64,000 nt of DNA from Pseudomonas baltica (lineage in GTDB: Bacteria; Pseudomonadota; Gammaproteobacteria; Pseudomonadales; Pseudomonadaceae): assembly GCF_031880315.1 (NCBI RefSeq), contig NZ_CP134771.1, positions 4,436,501-4,500,500 of the forward strand, given 5' to 3'. The notes beneath the pieces are model-generated. The model had not been told where the DNA came from. It saw nothing but the letters and a program-made list of their open reading frames with translations, and ran no database searches. The translations under genes were made by a program, and so were the position numbers. Below are positions 22,053-35,514 of the stretch, piece by piece (positions within the stretch are counted from its first letter, which is position 1; every line of letters starts with the position of its first letter).

Positions 22053-22361
22053 TCAATGCGCCCGGTGGACGTTCGACAGCTGTTTGTTCACCTGCGGATT
22101 CTTGCGGTAGATCAACGCCATTTTGCCGATGACTTGCACCAGATCGGCGCGGCCGGTCTTGCACAGCTGTGCAATGGTCGCCAGACGTTGTTCGCGATCG
22201 AGGATGTTGAGCTTGATCTTGATCAGCTCGTGATCGCTCACAGCGCGTTCGAACTCTGCTAAAACACCTTCAGTCAATCCATTATCTGCCACAATCAAAA
22301 CCGGTTTCAGATGGTGGCCGATGGATTTGTACTGTTTCTTCTGCTCCTGAGTGAGCGGCAT
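22053..22361 (-). CDS. yhbY: YhbY-type CRM RNA-binding protein
   Basis: A 102-residue protein consisting of one CRM domain, associated with pre-50S ribosomes in E. coli. It has the typical MPLTQEQKKQYKSIGHHLKP start and the conserved LIKIKLNILDREQR and GKMALIYRKNP segments with the GxxL loop. It is divergent from rlmE, another 50S maturation gene, with about 100 bp between them. That adjacency is widely conserved. Confidence 0.9.
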   Translation of the reverse strand: MPLTQEQKKQYKSIGHHLKPVLIVADNGLTEGVLAEFERAVSDHELIKIKLNILDREQRLATIAQLCKTGRADLVQVIGKMALIYRKNPQVNKQLSNVHRAH

Positions 22362-22463
22362 AATCTGACCCTTGTCTGATCTTGTAAAAAGCGGCGGCCA
22401 GTTTACCCGAGCGGCAATCTCCGCGCCCAGTTAATCGCGACGCCAGAAATATCGAGGTGCCCA

Positions 22464-23099
22464 GTGGCCCGTTCCAAAACCAGTCTTGGTTGGCTGAAAG
22501 AACATTTCAACGATCCTTACGTCAAGATGGCGCAGAAGGATGGTTACCGCTCCCGTGCGAGCTACAAGCTCCTGGAGATCCAGGAAAAAGACCGGATCAT
22601 CCGTCCTGGCATGAGTGTGATCGACCTCGGCGCCGCGCCGGGCGGCTGGTCGCAGGTCACCAGCCGGCTGATCGGCGGTCAGGGTCGGTTGATCGCTTCC
22701 GACATCCTGGAAATGGACAGCATCCCTGATGTGACCTTCATTCAGGGCGATTTCACCGAGGACGCCGTGCTGGCGCAGATTCTCGAAGCGGTAGGTAATT
22801 CACAGGTAGACCTTGTTATTTCCGACATGGCACCCAATATGAGTGGAATGCCGGCCGTCGATATGCCCAAGGCCATGTTCCTTTGTGAACTGGCGCTGGA
22901 CCTCGCAAGCCGGGTGCTCAAGCCGGGTGGCGACTTCCTGATCAAGATTTTTCAGGGCGAAGGCATCGATGTCTATCACAAGACCGTTCGGCAGATGTTT
23001 GACAAGGTTCAGGTACGTAAACCTGACTCCTCCCGGGATCGCTCTCGCGAGCAATACCTTCTGGGCCGCGGGTTCCGCGGTGGCAACGAGCAACAATAG
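22464..23099 (+). CDS. rlmE: 23S rRNA 2'-O-ribose U2552 methyltransferase
   Basis: A 211-residue SAM-dependent enzyme (FtsJ/RrmJ) that methylates the A-loop of 23S rRNA. The start is GTG 22464, giving [15 protein letters not shown]. The SAM site is [14 protein letters not shown]. The catalytic K-D-K-E tetrad fits Lys in SYKLLEI, Asp in [11 protein letters not shown], Lys in [10 protein letters not shown] and Glu nearby. ftsH follows, as in E. coli. Confidence 0.95.
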   Translation: MARSKTSLGWLKEHFNDPYVKMAQKDGYRSRASYKLLEIQEKDRIIRPGMSVIDLGAAPGGWSQVTSRLIGGQGRLIASDILEMDSIPDVTFIQGDFTEDAVLAQILEAVGNSQVDLVISDMAPNMSGMPAVDMPKAMFLCELALDLASRVLKPGGDFLIKIFQGEGIDVYHKTVRQMFDKVQVRKPDSSRDRSREQYLLGRGFRGGNEQQ

Positions 23100-23288
23100 G
23101 GGCGCTGAGCCGCATTGATTGATATTTTCAATGGGGCGATTGGTCAGCACATAGGCCAATATTGTAGTCAATGCTTTACAAAGGGTTACAGACTGTGTCT
23201 GCAGACTATGAAAGTGTCGTGTAAGTTAGGCCGATGATTATCATGCGAGGCACGTCTGCCCCGGTGGCTTGCTTCAGAGGGTAGTGAA

Positions 23289-25208
<1,920 letters not shown>

Positions 25209-25231
25209 GGTCTCCGGCCCCAAGGTTTGAC

Positions 25232-26083
25232 ATGATATCCACGCTACACCCGACCCGGTTGCCTTGTGGCAACCGGGTTCTTGATTTGTCCCGTACCCAT
25301 GTCATGGGTATCCTCAATATAACTCCCGATTCGTTCTCCGATGGTGGCCGCTTCGCTCAGCGCGACTTGGCCATTCGGCATGCCGTTGCGATGGTCGAAG
25401 CCGGCGCGACGCTGATCGATGTCGGTGGCGAGTCAACTCGCCCTGGTGCGAAAGTGGTGGGCGTCGCCGAGGAGCTTGACCGTGTGGCGCCGGTGGTCGA
25501 TGCCATCGCGCGGGAGCTGGACGTCATCATCTCGGTCGACACCTCCACGCCGCAGGTCATCAGCGAAACCGCGCGCCTGGGCGCCGGCTTGATCAACGAT
25601 GTGCGCTCCCTGCGTCGCCCTGGCGCCTTGCAAGCGGCAGCCGACACTGGCTTGCCCGTGTGTCTGATGCACATGCTCGGCGAACCGGGTGACATGCAGG
25701 ACTCGCCTCATTACGATGACCTGGTGGGTGAGGTCAGTGCTTTCCTGGATGAGCGCATGCAGGCCTGTGTGGCGGCGGGTATCCCGGTCGAGCGTATCGT
25801 CCTGGACCCGGGGTTTGGCTTTGCCAAGACCCATGAGCACAACTTGAGCCTGTTCCGTCACATGGAAGCCCTGCACGCCCTCGGACGCCCGCTGCTGGTC
25901 GGCGTCTCGCGCAAGAGCATGGTGGGTCGCGCCTTGAACCGCACGGTCGATCAGCGCCTGAGCGGCAGCCTGGCCTTGGCAGCCATGGCCATGTTCAAGG
26001 GTGCGCGCATCTTGCGTGTGCATGACGTGGCTGAAACGGTCGATGTAGTGCGTATGATTGCAGCGGTCGAAGCCGCCGAATAG
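25232..26083 (+). CDS. folP: Dihydropteroate synthase
   Basis: A 283-residue enzyme that joins p-aminobenzoate to dihydropterin pyrophosphate in folate synthesis and is the sulfonamide target. Signatures: [16 protein letters not shown] (about 24-39), [17 protein letters not shown] and the late [12 protein letters not shown]. The TIM-barrel length is normal. It is 23 bp after ftsH and followed by glmM, the same order as E. coli. Confidence 0.96.
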   Translation: MISTLHPTRLPCGNRVLDLSRTHVMGILNITPDSFSDGGRFAQRDLAIRHAVAMVEAGATLIDVGGESTRPGAKVVGVAEELDRVAPVVDAIARELDVIISVDTSTPQVISETARLGAGLINDVRSLRRPGALQAAADTGLPVCLMHMLGEPGDMQDSPHYDDLVGEVSAFLDERMQACVAAGIPVERIVLDPGFGFAKTHEHNLSLFRHMEALHALGRPLLVGVSRKSMVGRALNRTVDQRLSGSLALAAMAMFKGARILRVHDVAETVDVVRMIAAVEAAE

Positions 26084-26136
26084 GCGCCCGAGCACAACGC
26101 CGAACGGCGTTGCCGAACAAGACAGGATTGAAATTG

Positions 26137-27477
26137 ATGAGCAGAAAGTATTTTGGCACCGACGGTATTCGTGGGCGTGTTGGCGAGTATCCGATCACTC
26201 CCGACTTCATGCTCAAACTGGGCTGGGCGGCTGGCATGGCGTTCCGCAAGATGGGCGCCTGCCGGGTGCTGGTGGGCAAGGACACGCGGATCTCCGGATA
26301 CATGTTCGAATCCGCCCTGGAGGCCGGTCTTTCTGCCGCGGGTGCCGATGTCATGCTGCTGGGGCCGATGCCGACCCCGGCGATCGCCTATCTGACGCGC
26401 ACCTTTCATGCCGAGGCGGGCATCGTCATCAGCGCTTCGCATAACCCGCACGACGACAACGGCATCAAGTTTTTCTCGGGGCAGGGCACCAAGCTGCCCG
26501 ACGAGATCGAATCGATGATCGAAGAGTTGATGGACGCACCGATGACCGTGGCCGAGTCCAGCAAGCTGGGCAAGGTATCGCGGATCAACGACGCGGCGGG
26601 CCGTTACATCGAATTCTGCAAGAGCAGCGTGCCCAGCAGCACCGACTTCGCCGGCCTCAAGCTTGTGGTTGACTGTGCCCATGGCGCCACCTACAAAGTT
26701 GCCCCCAATGTGTTCCGCGAGCTCGGCGCGAACGTGACCGTGCTGTCCGCAGCGCCTGATGGCCTGAACATCAATGACAATTGCGGTTCGACCCACATGG
26801 AGGCCCTCCAGGCCGCTGTACTGATCGGTCACGCCGATCTGGGCATCGCCTTCGACGGCGATGGCGATCGCGTGCTTATGGTCGATCACACGGGCGCTAT
26901 CGTCGACGGTGACGAGTTGCTGTTCATCATCGCCCGCGACTTGCAAGAGCGCGGCCGTCTCAATGGTGGCGTGGTCGGCACCTTGATGAGCAATCTCGGC
27001 CTGGAACTGGCGTTGCAGGATCTGGCGATTCCGTTTGTGCGCGCCAAGGTCGGCGATCGCTACGTGATGGCCGAGCTCAAGGAGCGTGACTGGCAGTTGG
27101 GCGGCGAAAACTCCGGCCATGTGGTGTGCTGCCAGCACACCACTACCGGGGATGCGATCATCGCTGCGCTGCAGGTGCTGTTGGCGCTCAGGCGCCGTGA
27201 CGAGAGCCTTGCTCACGCCCGTCAGGGGGTGCGCAAGTGCCCGCAGGTGTTGGTCAATGTGCGTTTTGCCGGGGGGGATGTCGACCCTTGCGAGCACCCT
27301 GCGGTCAAGGAGGCCTGTGAGCGCGTGACCGCTGCAATGGGCGGTCGTGGTCGAGTGCTGCTGCGCAAGTCCGGCACCGAGCCACTGGTGCGTGTCATGG
27401 TCGAAGGCGACGATGAAAAGCAGGTTCGTGGCTACGCCGACGAGCTGGCAAAACTGGTAAGTGAAGTTTGCGCCTGA
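26137..27477 (+). CDS. glmM: Phosphoglucosamine mutase
   Basis: A 446-residue enzyme making glucosamine-1-phosphate for peptidoglycan and LPS. ATG 26137 gives [20 protein letters not shown]; a longer frame from 26110 is less typical. The phosphoserine is Ser101 in [13 protein letters not shown]. The metal loop is AFDGDGDR and the sugar loop GGENSGH. The C-terminal [12 protein letters not shown] binds the phosphate. Confidence 0.97.
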   Translation: MSRKYFGTDGIRGRVGEYPITPDFMLKLGWAAGMAFRKMGACRVLVGKDTRISGYMFESALEAGLSAAGADVMLLGPMPTPAIAYLTRTFHAEAGIVISASHNPHDDNGIKFFSGQGTKLPDEIESMIEELMDAPMTVAESSKLGKVSRINDAAGRYIEFCKSSVPSSTDFAGLKLVVDCAHGATYKVAPNVFRELGANVTVLSAAPDGLNINDNCGSTHMEALQAAVLIGHADLGIAFDGDGDRVLMVDHTGAIVDGDELLFIIARDLQERGRLNGGVVGTLMSNLGLELALQDLAIPFVRAKVGDRYVMAELKERDWQLGGENSGHVVCCQHTTTGDAIIAALQVLLALRRRDESLAHARQGVRKCPQVLVNVRFAGGDVDPCEHPAVKEACERVTAAMGGRGRVLLRKSGTEPLVRVMVEGDDEKQVRGYADELAKLVSEVCA

Positions 27478-27543
27478 ATACGGCTTGCCAGTGGTGATCT
27501 GGTTGGGTAACATCTGCGCCCACTTTGACCGACGAGGTACAGC

Positions 27544-28299
27544 ATGCGTCGCACGATGGTAGCAGGTAACTGGAAAATGCACGGTACCGGCAACAGCGTC
27601 GCTGAGCTGATCAAGGGACTGAGCAATCTGTCTCTGCCGGGTTCGGTCGACGTGGCGGTGTTCCCGCCGGCGTTGTATATCGATCGCGTCGTCGCTGGCC
27701 TGCAAGGACAGTCGATTGTGGTTGGTGGGCAGAACAGTGCCCAGCAAGCCGAGCAGGGTGCGTTGACCGGCGAGATCTCGCCGGCGCAGTTGGCGGAAGC
27801 CGGTTGCAAGCTGGTACTGGTAGGGCACTCGGAGCGTCGGCAGATCTTTGCCGAATCCGATGAGCTGCTGGTGCGAAAGTTTGCAGCAGCCCAGGCCAGT
27901 GGCTTGACTCCGGTGCTCTGTGTAGGGGAAACCCTGGAAGAGCGCGAGGCGGACAAGACCCTTGCAGTAGTCGGTCGGCAGATCGATAGCGTCATTGATG
28001 CCTTGGGTATCGACGCTTTCGTCAACGCGATCATCGCTTATGAGCCTGTATGGGCCATCGGCACGGGCCTCACGGCCTCGCCGCAGCAAGCGCAGGATGT
28101 GCATGCAGCCATCCGCGCGCAGCTGGCGGCAAAGAATTCTGAAGTGGCGGGTAATACGCGACTTCTATACGGCGGCAGCGTGAAGGCGGCCAATGCGGCT
28201 GAGCTGTTCGGCATGCCGGATATCGATGGGGGGCTCATTGGTGGAGCTTCCCTGAATGCAGATGAGTTCGGTGCGATCATTCGCGCCGCGGGAAACTGA
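27544..28299 (+). CDS. tpiA: Triosephosphate isomerase
   Basis: A 251-residue glycolytic enzyme. GNWKMHG contains the catalytic lysine near residue 11, LVGHSERRQ the histidine near 95, and [11 protein letters not shown] the glutamate near 166. The glycine-rich phosphate loop is [10 protein letters not shown]. It sits in the conserved glmM-tpiA-secG run. Confidence 0.97.
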   Translation: MRRTMVAGNWKMHGTGNSVAELIKGLSNLSLPGSVDVAVFPPALYIDRVVAGLQGQSIVVGGQNSAQQAEQGALTGEISPAQLAEAGCKLVLVGHSERRQIFAESDELLVRKFAAAQASGLTPVLCVGETLEEREADKTLAVVGRQIDSVIDALGIDAFVNAIIAYEPVWAIGTGLTASPQQAQDVHAAIRAQLAAKNSEVAGNTRLLYGGSVKAANAAELFGMPDIDGGLIGGASLNADEFGAIIRAAGN

Positions 28300-28303
28300 G
28301 AAA

Positions 28304-28684
28304 ATGCTGGAAACAGTCGTAGTCGTTTTTCATCTGCTGGGTGCCCTGGGCGTAGTTGCTCTGGTTTTGCTGCAGCAGGGCAAAGGTGCGGACGCTGGCG
28401 CGTCGTTCGGAGCAGGTGCATCAAATACTGTCTTCGGAGGCCAAGGTTCCTCTACCTTTCTTAGTAAGTTTACTGCTATACTAGCTGCATGTTTTTTCAT
28501 AACCAGCCTGGGGTTAGGTTACTTTGCTAAAGAGAAAGCTCACCAGCTGACTCAAGTAGGTCTCCCTCAAGTTCCAGCGGTTGTGGTTCCAAAGCAAAAG
28601 CCGGTTTCAGATGATGTTCCGGTGCTTCAAGAGCAAAAGAGTGATGTGAAATCTGACGTTCCTCCTGCTCAAGAGCAAAAGTGA
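28304..28684 (+). CDS. secG: Protein translocase subunit SecG
   Basis: A 126-residue inner-membrane subunit of SecYEG. The start [21 protein letters not shown] at ATG 28304 is just past the tpiA stop. Two membrane helices (about 2-22 and 53-72) surround the conserved [24 protein letters not shown] loop. The C-terminus is a low-complexity tail with repeated QEQK units ([14 protein letters not shown]), longer than in E. coli. tRNA-Leu follows 45 bp downstream. Confidence 0.93.
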   Translation: MLETVVVVFHLLGALGVVALVLLQQGKGADAGASFGAGASNTVFGGQGSSTFLSKFTAILAACFFITSLGLGYFAKEKAHQLTQVGLPQVPAVVVPKQKPVSDDVPVLQEQKSDVKSDVPPAQEQK

Positions 28685-28729
28685 TACTCGCAAGGGCATC
28701 ATGGTTGTACGGGTAGTAAAAGTTGTATT

Positions 28730-28815
28730 GCCGAGGTGGTGGAATTGGTAGACACGCAACCTTGAGGTGGTTGTGCCCATAGGGTGTAGGGGTTCGAGTC
28801 CCCTTCTCGGTACCA
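28730..28815 (+). tRNA. tRNA-Leu (GAG)
   Basis: An 86-nt class II tRNA beginning GCCGAGGTGGTGGAATTGGT and ending in an encoded CCA. The anticodon stem CAACC/GGTTG encloses TTGAGGT, giving anticodon GAG. The variable arm is long, as for leucine tRNAs. It lies after secG, as in other Pseudomonas. Confidence 0.97.
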
Positions 28816-28827
28816 ATTAATCAGGGG

Positions 28828-28849
28828 AGCCCGCAGATGCGGGCTTTCT
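28828..28849 (+). terminator. Terminator after tRNA-Leu
   Basis: AGCCCGC-AGAT-GCGGGCT (28828-28845) followed by TTCTT. Confidence 0.8.
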
Positions 28850-28913
28850 TGTCGGTGAAAGGCTGGATTGACCCCGACAGGGGTTCGGTCTTATACTTTC
28901 GCCCCAGCTTTGT

Positions 28914-28990
<77 letters not shown>

Positions 28991-29000
28991 GTTTTAGCAG

Positions 29001-29022
29001 AGCCCCTTTTTAGGGGCTTTTT
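29001..29022 (+). terminator. Terminator after tRNA-fMet
   Basis: AGCCCC pairs with GGGGCT (29001-29018), followed by a T-run, between the tRNA and rimP. Confidence 0.85.
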
Positions 29023-29129
29023 GTTGGCTGGACAGTCTTTGCGTCGGTATTCAACGGCGTATCCGGGATGGGCGCTTCGCCCATTTTTTATTTGCATTAG
29101 CATGCATGAACATGCACGAGGGGGTTCAG

Positions 29130-29588
29130 GTGTCGAGCAAGCTAGAACAGTTGCAGGCCTTGTTGGCCCCGGTGGTCGTGGCCCTTGGCTATGAATGCTG
29201 GGGGATCGAATTTTCCGCTCAAGGTCGCCATTCTTTGTTGCGTGTCTATATCGACAAGGAAGGCGGCGTGCTGGTGGATGACTGTGCAATCGTCAGCCGC
29301 CAGATCAGCGGCGTACTGGACGTTGAAGATCCTATCTCCGTCGAGTACACCCTTGAAGTTTCTTCTCCCGGCATGGAGCGCCCGCTGTTCACTCTTGAAC
29401 AGTTTGCCCAATTTGTCGGCGAACAAGTGAAGATCAAGCTGCGTTCGCCCTTCGAAGGGCGACGCAACTTTCAGGGTTTTCTCCGCGGGGTGGAGGAACA
29501 GGATGTGGTAGTCCAGGTAGACGATCACGAGTTCCTGTTGCCGATCGATATGGTCGACAAGGCCAACATTATTCCCAGTTTTGACTGA
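29130..29588 (+). CDS. rimP: Ribosome maturation factor RimP
   Basis: A 152-residue factor for 30S assembly. I choose GTG 29130 because GAGGGGG lies 7 bases upstream and it gives the common [15 protein letters not shown] start; in-frame ATG codons at 29106 and 29112 would extend it. Conserved segments are [21 protein letters not shown] and [11 protein letters not shown], and the C-terminal SH3-like domain ends [10 protein letters not shown]. First gene of the rimP-nusA-infB operon. Confidence 0.94.
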   Translation: MSSKLEQLQALLAPVVVALGYECWGIEFSAQGRHSLLRVYIDKEGGVLVDDCAIVSRQISGVLDVEDPISVEYTLEVSSPGMERPLFTLEQFAQFVGEQVKIKLRSPFEGRRNFQGFLRGVEEQDVVVQVDDHEFLLPIDMVDKANIIPSFD

Positions 29589-29636
29589 GACGCGGATCCC
29601 GCGGATCCAAATGGCTTGCGAAAGGCGAGGCGTACG

Positions 29637-31118
29637 ATGAGCAAAGAAGTACTGCTGGTTGTTGAGTCGGTATCCAATGAAAAGGGCGTACCGGCGGGCG
29701 TTATTTTTGAGGCGCTGGAAATAGCGCTGGCTACGGCCACCAAAAAGCGTTTTGAAGACGAAGTTGACCTGCGTGTGGAAATCAACCGCCACACCGGTGC
29801 CTATGAGACGTTCCGTCGCTGGACTGTGGTCGAGGAGGCTGATCTTGACGATCCGGCCATCGAGACCTGGCCAAGCAAGGTGGAAATCTCGCACCCTGGC
29901 GCTCAGGTCGGTGAAGTAGTCGAAGAAAAGATCGATTCGATCGAATTCGGCCGTATCGCTGCCCAGACCGCCAAACAGGTCATCGTGCAGAAAGTTCGCG
30001 AAGCCGAACGTGCTCAAGTGGTCGATGCCTATCGCGAGCGTCTCGGCGAGATCATCTCCGGGACCGTCAAGAAGGTCACCCGTGACAATGTCATCGTCGA
30101 CCTGGGCAACAACGCGGAAGCGTTGCTGGCCCGTGAAGACATTATTTCCCGGGAAACTTTCCGGGTGGGCGTGCGCTTGCGTGCACTGCTCAAGGAAATC
30201 CGCACCGAGAATCGCGGTCCGCAGCTGATTCTGTCGCGTACTGCGCCAGAAATGCTGATCGAACTGTTCCGCATCGAAGTGCCGGAAATCGCCGAAGGGC
30301 TGATCGAAGTCATGGCTGCGTCTCGTGATCCTGGCTCCCGAGCCAAGATCGCCGTACGTTCCAAGGACAAGCGTATCGATCCTCAGGGCGCCTGCATCGG
30401 TATGCGCGGTTCCCGCGTACAGGCCGTTTCGGGTGAACTGGGCGGCGAGCGTGTCGACATCGTTCTCTGGGACGATAACCCTGCGCAATTCGTGATCAAC
30501 GCGATGTCGCCTGCCGAAGTGGCCGCCATCATCGTTGATGAAGATGCCCATGCCATGGACATCGCGGTCGGCGCAGACAACCTGGCTCAAGCGATTGGTC
30601 GTGGTGGACAGAACGTCCGCCTGGCCAGCCAACTGACCGGTTGGACCCTGAACGTGATGACCGAATCGGACATCCAGGCCAAGCAGCAAGCAGAAACCGG
30701 CGACATCCTGCGCAACTTCATCGACGAGCTGGAAGTCGACGAAGAGCTGGCGCAGGTGCTGGTTGATGAAGGCTTCACCAGCCTGGAAGAGATTGCCTAC
30801 GTACCGTTGGAAGAAATGCTCAACATCGACGGCTTTGACGAAGATATCGTCAACGAGCTTCGCGCTCGTGCCAAGGATCGTTTGTTGACCAAAGCCATCG
30901 CTACAGAGGAAAAGCTGGCAGACGCCCATCCGGCCGAAGACCTGCTCTCGCTTGAGGGTATGGACAAGGATTTGGCGATGGAACTGGCGGTGCGCGGCGT
31001 AATTACCCGCGAAGACCTGGCCGAGCAGTCTATTGACGATCTGCTCGACATCGACGGCATTGACCAAGATCGTGCCGGCAAGTTGATCATGGCCGCCCGA
31101 GCCCACTGGTTCGAGTAA
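29637..31118 (+). CDS. nusA: Transcription termination/antitermination protein NusA
   Basis: A 493-residue RNA polymerase-binding factor. The N-terminal domain (1-130) is followed by S1 (about 135-200, [16 protein letters not shown]), two KH domains (about 230-345, [11 protein letters not shown] and [11 protein letters not shown]), and two acidic C-terminal repeats ([20 protein letters not shown] and [20 protein letters not shown]) that contact the alpha subunit. ATG 29637 is preceded by GGCGAGGCG. Confidence 0.97.
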   Translation: MSKEVLLVVESVSNEKGVPAGVIFEALEIALATATKKRFEDEVDLRVEINRHTGAYETFRRWTVVEEADLDDPAIETWPSKVEISHPGAQVGEVVEEKIDSIEFGRIAAQTAKQVIVQKVREAERAQVVDAYRERLGEIISGTVKKVTRDNVIVDLGNNAEALLAREDIISRETFRVGVRLRALLKEIRTENRGPQLILSRTAPEMLIELFRIEVPEIAEGLIEVMAASRDPGSRAKIAVRSKDKRIDPQGACIGMRGSRVQAVSGELGGERVDIVLWDDNPAQFVINAMSPAEVAAIIVDEDAHAMDIAVGADNLAQAIGRGGQNVRLASQLTGWTLNVMTESDIQAKQQAETGDILRNFIDELEVDEELAQVLVDEGFTSLEEIAYVPLEEMLNIDGFDEDIVNELRARAKDRLLTKAIATEEKLADAHPAEDLLSLEGMDKDLAMELAVRGVITREDLAEQSIDDLLDIDGIDQDRAGKLIMAARAHWFE

Positions 31119-31145
31119 GTAGGCGCGGCCTGAGGAGAGAAGTGC

Positions 31146-33668
31146 ATGACGCAAGTCACGGTGAATGAACTGGCCAAAGAGGTCGCTGCACCGGTAGAGC
31201 GCCTGTTACAGCAGATGCGTGAGGCAGGTCTGCCGCACACCGACGCCGGACAAGTTGTGACCGATAATGAGAAGCAGGCTCTGCTGGCTCATTTGAAAAG
31301 CAGCCACAAGGTAAAAGTGGAAGAACCGCGCAAGATTACCTTGCAGCGCAAAACCACGAGCACCCTGCGTGTAGCAGGTAGCAAGAGCATCAGCGTAGAA
31401 GTACGCAAGAAGAAAGTTTTCGTTCAGCGCAGCCCGGAAGAAATCCAGGCCGAGCAGAAGCGCGAGCTCGAAGAGCGCCGTGCGGCCGAAGCCGCTGTGC
31501 GCCAGAAGGCAGAGGCAGAAGCACGCTCGAAGGCTCCTCAGGAAGCCACGAACGCGCCGCAAGGCGCCGCCGTTGCTCCAGCAGCCCCGGCACCTGCAGC
31601 AGCTCCGGCCCCTGCACCGGCCCCTGTGGCTTCCGACGCTTTCGTCGCACAAGCCCCGGCGCCTGCCCCGGCTGGCGAGCGCAAGCGTGAAGAACCGCCA
31701 CGTCGCCCGGACAAGGCCAAAGGTGAAGACGACCGCCGTGCCGGCGAGCGCAAGAACCAGCCGCACCGCGCTACCGTCAAGGAGAAGGCGCCGACTCCGC
31801 GTGCCGCTCCGCGCACCACCGAAGAAGAAAGCGACAGCTTCCGTCGCGGTGGCCGTGGCAAGGGCAAGCTGAAAAAGCGCAACGCTCACGGTTTCCAGAG
31901 CCCGACCGGCCCTGTCGTGCGTGACGTACAGATCGGCGAGACCATCTCGGTCGGCGATCTGGCCGCACAGATGTCGGTGAAGGCTGCCGAAGTCATCAAG
32001 TTCATGTTCAAGCTGGGTACTCCAGCCACCATCAACCAGGTACTGGATCAGGAAACTGCCCAACTGGTTGCTGAAGAACTGGGCCACAAAGTGACTCTGG
32101 TCAGTGACACCGCCCTGGAAGACTCCCTGGCCGAATCGTTGAAGTTCGAAGGCGAAGCCTTTGCACGTGCGCCGGTTGTGACCGTCATGGGTCACGTCGA
32201 CCATGGTAAGACGTCGCTGCTCGACTACATCCGTCGTGCCAAGGTTGCCGCTGGCGAAGCCGGTGGTATCACCCAGCACATCGGTGCCTACCACGTCGAA
32301 ACCGACCGTGGCATGGTCACCTTCCTGGACACCCCGGGTCACGCCGCGTTTACCGCTATGCGTGCCCGTGGTGCCAAGGCGACCGACATCGTCATCCTGG
32401 TGGTGGCAGCGGACGACGGCGTGATGCCGCAAACCATCGAAGCCGTTCAGCATGCCAAGGCAGCTGGCGTCCCGTTGGTCGTGGCGGTCAACAAGATCGA
32501 CAAGCCAGGTGCAGACCTGGATCGCATCCGCAGCGAACTGTCGGTGCACGGCGTGACCTCCGAAGAGTGGGGTGGCGACACTCCATTCGTACCGGTTTCG
32601 GCCAAAGCGGGTACTGGCGTCGACGAACTGCTCGAAGCCGTATTGCTGCAAGCCGAAGTGCTGGAATTGACCGCAACCCCTTCGGCCCCTGGCCGTGGTG
32701 TGGTGGTCGAGTCCCGTCTGGACAAGGGCCGTGGCCCAGTGGCCACCGTGCTGGTACAGGACGGTACCCTGCGTCAGGGCGACATGGTCCTGGTCGGTTC
32801 GAACTATGGCCGCGTGCGTGCCATGCTCGACGAGAACGGCAAGTCGATCAAGGAAGCTGGTCCATCCATCCCTGTCGAGATCCTCGGCCTGGACGGTACA
32901 CCGGACGCTGGCGACGAAATGAGCGTTGTGGCTGACGAGAAGAAAGCCCGTGAAGTCGCGCTGTTCCGTCAAGGCAAGTTCCGCGAAGTCAAGCTGGCCC
33001 GTGCTCACGCCGGCAAGCTGGAAAACATCTTCGAGAACATGGGTCAGGAAGAGAAGAAGACGCTCAACATCGTCCTCAAATCCGACGTCCGTGGTTCGCT
33101 CGAAGCGCTGCAAGGTGCGCTCAACGGCCTGGGCAACGACGAAGTGCAAGTGCGTGTGGTCGGTGGCGGCGTCGGTGGTATCACCGAATCCGATGCCAAC
33201 CTGGCACTGGCCTCCAATGCAGTAGTGTTCGGCTTCAACGTGCGTGCCGATGCCGGCGCGCGCAAGATCGTCGAGCAGGAAGGTCTGGATATGCGTTATT
33301 ACAACGTGATCTACGACATCATTGAAGACGTCAAGAAAGCCCTGACCGGCATGCTCGGCAGCGATGTTCGCGAGAACATCCTGGGTGTCGCCGAAGTGCG
33401 TGACGTGTTCCGTTCGCCGAAGTTTGGTGCGATCGCGGGTTGCATGGTCATCGAGGGTACGGTTTACCGTAACCGTCCGATCCGTGTACTGCGCGAAGAC
33501 ATCGTTATCTTCGAAGGCGAGCTGGAATCGCTGCGTCGCTTCAAGGACGATGCTTCCGACGTTCGTGCTGGCATGGAGTGCGGTATCGGCGTCAAGAGCT
33601 ACAACGACGTCAAGCCGGGCGACAAGATCGAAGTCTACGAGAAGGTCCAAGTGGCTCGTACGCTCTAA
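31146..33668 (+). CDS. infB: Translation initiation factor IF-2
   Basis: An 840-residue GTPase that places fMet-tRNA on the ribosome. The N-terminal IF2_N domain is followed by a long low-complexity Ala/Pro and basic region (about 120-250, including [11 protein letters not shown]). The GTPase has GHVDHGKT (about 349-356), DTPGHAAF and NKIDK. C-terminal domains end [18 protein letters not shown]. It is 27 bp after nusA. Confidence 0.97.
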   Translation: MTQVTVNELAKEVAAPVERLLQQMREAGLPHTDAGQVVTDNEKQALLAHLKSSHKVKVEEPRKITLQRKTTSTLRVAGSKSISVEVRKKKVFVQRSPEEIQAEQKRELEERRAAEAAVRQKAEAEARSKAPQEATNAPQGAAVAPAAPAPAAAPAPAPAPVASDAFVAQAPAPAPAGERKREEPPRRPDKAKGEDDRRAGERKNQPHRATVKEKAPTPRAAPRTTEEESDSFRRGGRGKGKLKKRNAHGFQSPTGPVVRDVQIGETISVGDLAAQMSVKAAEVIKFMFKLGTPATINQVLDQETAQLVAEELGHKVTLVSDTALEDSLAESLKFEGEAFARAPVVTVMGHVDHGKTSLLDYIRRAKVAAGEAGGITQHIGAYHVETDRGMVTFLDTPGHAAFTAMRARGAKATDIVILVVAADDGVMPQTIEAVQHAKAAGVPLVVAVNKIDKPGADLDRIRSELSVHGVTSEEWGGDTPFVPVSAKAGTGVDELLEAVLLQAEVLELTATPSAPGRGVVVESRLDKGRGPVATVLVQDGTLRQGDMVLVGSNYGRVRAMLDENGKSIKEAGPSIPVEILGLDGTPDAGDEMSVVADEKKAREVALFRQGKFREVKLARAHAGKLENIFENMGQEEKKTLNIVLKSDVRGSLEALQGALNGLGNDEVQVRVVGGGVGGITESDANLALASNAVVFGFNVRADAGARKIVEQEGLDMRYYNVIYDIIEDVKKALTGMLGSDVRENILGVAEVRDVFRSPKFGAIAGCMVIEGTVYRNRPIRVLREDIVIFEGELESLRRFKDDASDVRAGMECGIGVKSYNDVKPGDKIEVYEKVQVARTL

Positions 33669-33717
33669 TCCGCGAGCTCATGGAACCGCGCGAATGTTTC
33701 GCCCGGTTCTGAACGCA

Positions 33718-33750
33718 ACGCCCGGTCCGGCTTTATGCCTGACCGGGCGT
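33718..33750 (+). terminator. GC-rich hairpin between infB and rbfA
   Basis: ACGCCCGGTC pairs perfectly with GACCGGGCGT (10 bp) with a 13-base loop. A smaller GAACCG/CGGTTC hairpin precedes it. The T-run after it is weak, so it may be an attenuating or RNA-processing structure, not a full terminator. Confidence 0.55.
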
Positions 33751-33778
33751 TTGCCGCTCTAGTTACAGGTAGTGAAAC

Positions 33779-34180
33779 ATGGCAAAAGAATACAGCCGTA
33801 CCCAACGGATCGGCGATCAGATGCAGCGCGAGCTGGCACAATTGATTCGTCGTGAAGTCAAGGATCCCCGCGTGGGCCTGGTCACCATCACTGCCGTCGA
33901 CGTCAGCCGTGACGTGGGCCACGCCAAGGTGTACATCACCGTGATGGGCGAGGACAGCGCCGAAGACATCAAGCAGAGCATCAAGGTGCTCAACTCCGCC
34001 GCTGGCTTTCTGCGCATGCAGTTGGCCAAGGAAATGAAGCTGCGCAGCGTGCCGCAATTGCACTTCCATTACGACGAAAGCGTTTCGCGCGGTGCCCACC
34101 TGTCGGCGCTGATCGAACGTGCCGTGGCAGAGGACAATCTTCACCCCGAAGACGGTCCGGAAACAGACGCCAAGGAGTAA
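33779..34180 (+). CDS. rbfA: 30S ribosome-binding factor RbfA
   Basis: A 133-residue cold-shock factor for 16S 5'-end maturation. It has the typical [20 protein letters not shown] start, [25 protein letters not shown] core and [20 protein letters not shown] end. Its last codons carry the AAGGAG ribosome site for truB. Confidence 0.96.
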   Translation: MAKEYSRTQRIGDQMQRELAQLIRREVKDPRVGLVTITAVDVSRDVGHAKVYITVMGEDSAEDIKQSIKVLNSAAGFLRMQLAKEMKLRSVPQLHFHYDESVSRGAHLSALIERAVAEDNLHPEDGPETDAKE

Positions 34181-34183
34181 TCG

Positions 34184-35101
34184 GTGGCTCAGGTCAAACG
34201 TATTCGCCGCAACGTCAGCGGCATCATTCTGCTCGACAAGCCGCTGGGATTCACCTCTAACGCCGCCCTGCAGAAAGTCCGCTGGCTGCTGAACGCCGAG
34301 AAGGCCGGGCACACCGGCAGCCTCGACCCGTTGGCCACCGGTGTATTGCCGTTGTGCTTCGGCGAGGCTACCAAGTTTTCCCAGTACCTGCTCGAGTCCG
34401 ACAAGGGCTACGAGACGGTGATGCAACTCGGGCAGACCACCACCACGGCGGATGCCGAGGGTGAGGTCCTGCAGACTCGTGAGGTGACCGTCGGTCGCGC
34501 CGATATCGAGGCTGCTCTGCCAGCGTTTCGCGGCCCTATCATGCAGATCCCGCCTATGTACTCGGCGCTCAAGCGTGATGGCCAGCCGCTGTACAAGCTC
34601 GCCCGTGCAGGGGAAGTAGTGGAGCGGGAAGCGCGTTCTGTTACTATTGGTCGGCTGGAATTGCTCGAACACGAGCAGACCCGCGCCAGACTGTCGGTAG
34701 GCTGCACTAAAGGCACCTATATCCGTACGCTGGTCGAAGACATTGGCGAGCAGCTGGGCTGTGGCGCCTACGTCGCGGAACTGCGCCGTACCCACGCCGG
34801 GCCATTCAGCCTGGCCCAGACTGTCACCCTCGAAGAGCTCGAGGCGGTACACGCCGAAGGCGGCAACGAGGCGGTGGATCGCTTCCTGATGCCATCGGAC
34901 AGCGGCTTGCAGGATTGGCCTCTGTTGCAGTTCTCCGAGGCCAGCGCGCACTACTGGTTGCACGGGCAGGCGGTCAGAGCCCCCGATGCACCGCGCTTCG
35001 GGATGGTGCGGGTACAGGATCACAATGGTCGCTTCATCGGGATCGGTGAAGTGAGCGAAGACGGGCGCATTGCGCCACGTCGACTGATTCGGTCGGAATG
35101 A
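34184..35101 (+). CDS. truB: tRNA pseudouridine(55) synthase
   Basis: A 305-residue enzyme that makes pseudouridine 55 in all elongator tRNAs. The start is GTG 34184, three bases after the rbfA stop, with AAGGAG inside rbfA. The catalytic aspartate is Asp48 in [31 protein letters not shown] and [15 protein letters not shown] are conserved, and a PUA-like C-terminal domain ends near IRSE. Confidence 0.96.
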   Translation: MAQVKRIRRNVSGIILLDKPLGFTSNAALQKVRWLLNAEKAGHTGSLDPLATGVLPLCFGEATKFSQYLLESDKGYETVMQLGQTTTTADAEGEVLQTREVTVGRADIEAALPAFRGPIMQIPPMYSALKRDGQPLYKLARAGEVVEREARSVTIGRLELLEHEQTRARLSVGCTKGTYIRTLVEDIGEQLGCGAYVAELRRTHAGPFSLAQTVTLEELEAVHAEGGNEAVDRFLMPSDSGLQDWPLLQFSEASAHYWLHGQAVRAPDAPRFGMVRVQDHNGRFIGIGEVSEDGRIAPRRLIRSE

Positions 35102-35205
35102 CCGATCCCGGTCGCTGGGGGTTCCCTGGCGGCTGGTCGAGGACGGCTGTCAACAGGCACGGTCGCACCTCTTTTTATTAATACAGGGTATTACCCTGGC
35201 CTGTT

Positions 35206-35225
35206 GGAATCCGCTTGCGGGTTCC
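35206..35225 (+). promoter_or_regulatory. Candidate rpsO leader stem-loop
   Basis: GGAATCCG pairs with CGGGTTCC around a CTTG loop 20 bp before the rpsO start, close to the ribosome site CTGGAG. S15 represses its own translation by binding such leader structures in E. coli; involvement here is inference. Confidence 0.35.
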
Positions 35226-35244
35226 CTAGTACTGGAGATGCCTC

Positions 35245-35514
35245 ATGGCTCTTAGCGTTGAAGACAAAGCTCAAATCGTTGCCGACTACCAGCAAGCCGT
35301 TGGTGATACTGGTTCGCCAGAAGTGCAAGTTGCACTGCTGACCCACAACATCAACAAGCTGCAAGGTCACTTCAAGGCCAACGGCAAGGATCACCACTCG
35401 CGTCGTGGTCTGATCCGTATGGTCAACCAGCGCCGCAAGCTGCTGGACTACCTGAAGGGCAAGGACATCACCCGTTACAGCGCCCTGATCGGTCGTCTGG
35501 GTCTGCGTCGCTAA
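35245..35514 (+). CDS. rpsO: 30S ribosomal protein S15
   Basis: An 89-residue primary 16S rRNA-binding protein with the full family signature ([60 protein letters not shown]). Length is exact for the family. The following 250 bp before pnp contain GC-rich inverted segments (ACACGC near 35524 and GCGTGT near 35545) that fit RNase III or terminator processing seen at rpsO-pnp in E. coli. Confidence 0.98.
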   Translation: MALSVEDKAQIVADYQQAVGDTGSPEVQVALLTHNINKLQGHFKANGKDHHSRRGLIRMVNQRRKLLDYLKGKDITRYSALIGRLGLRR

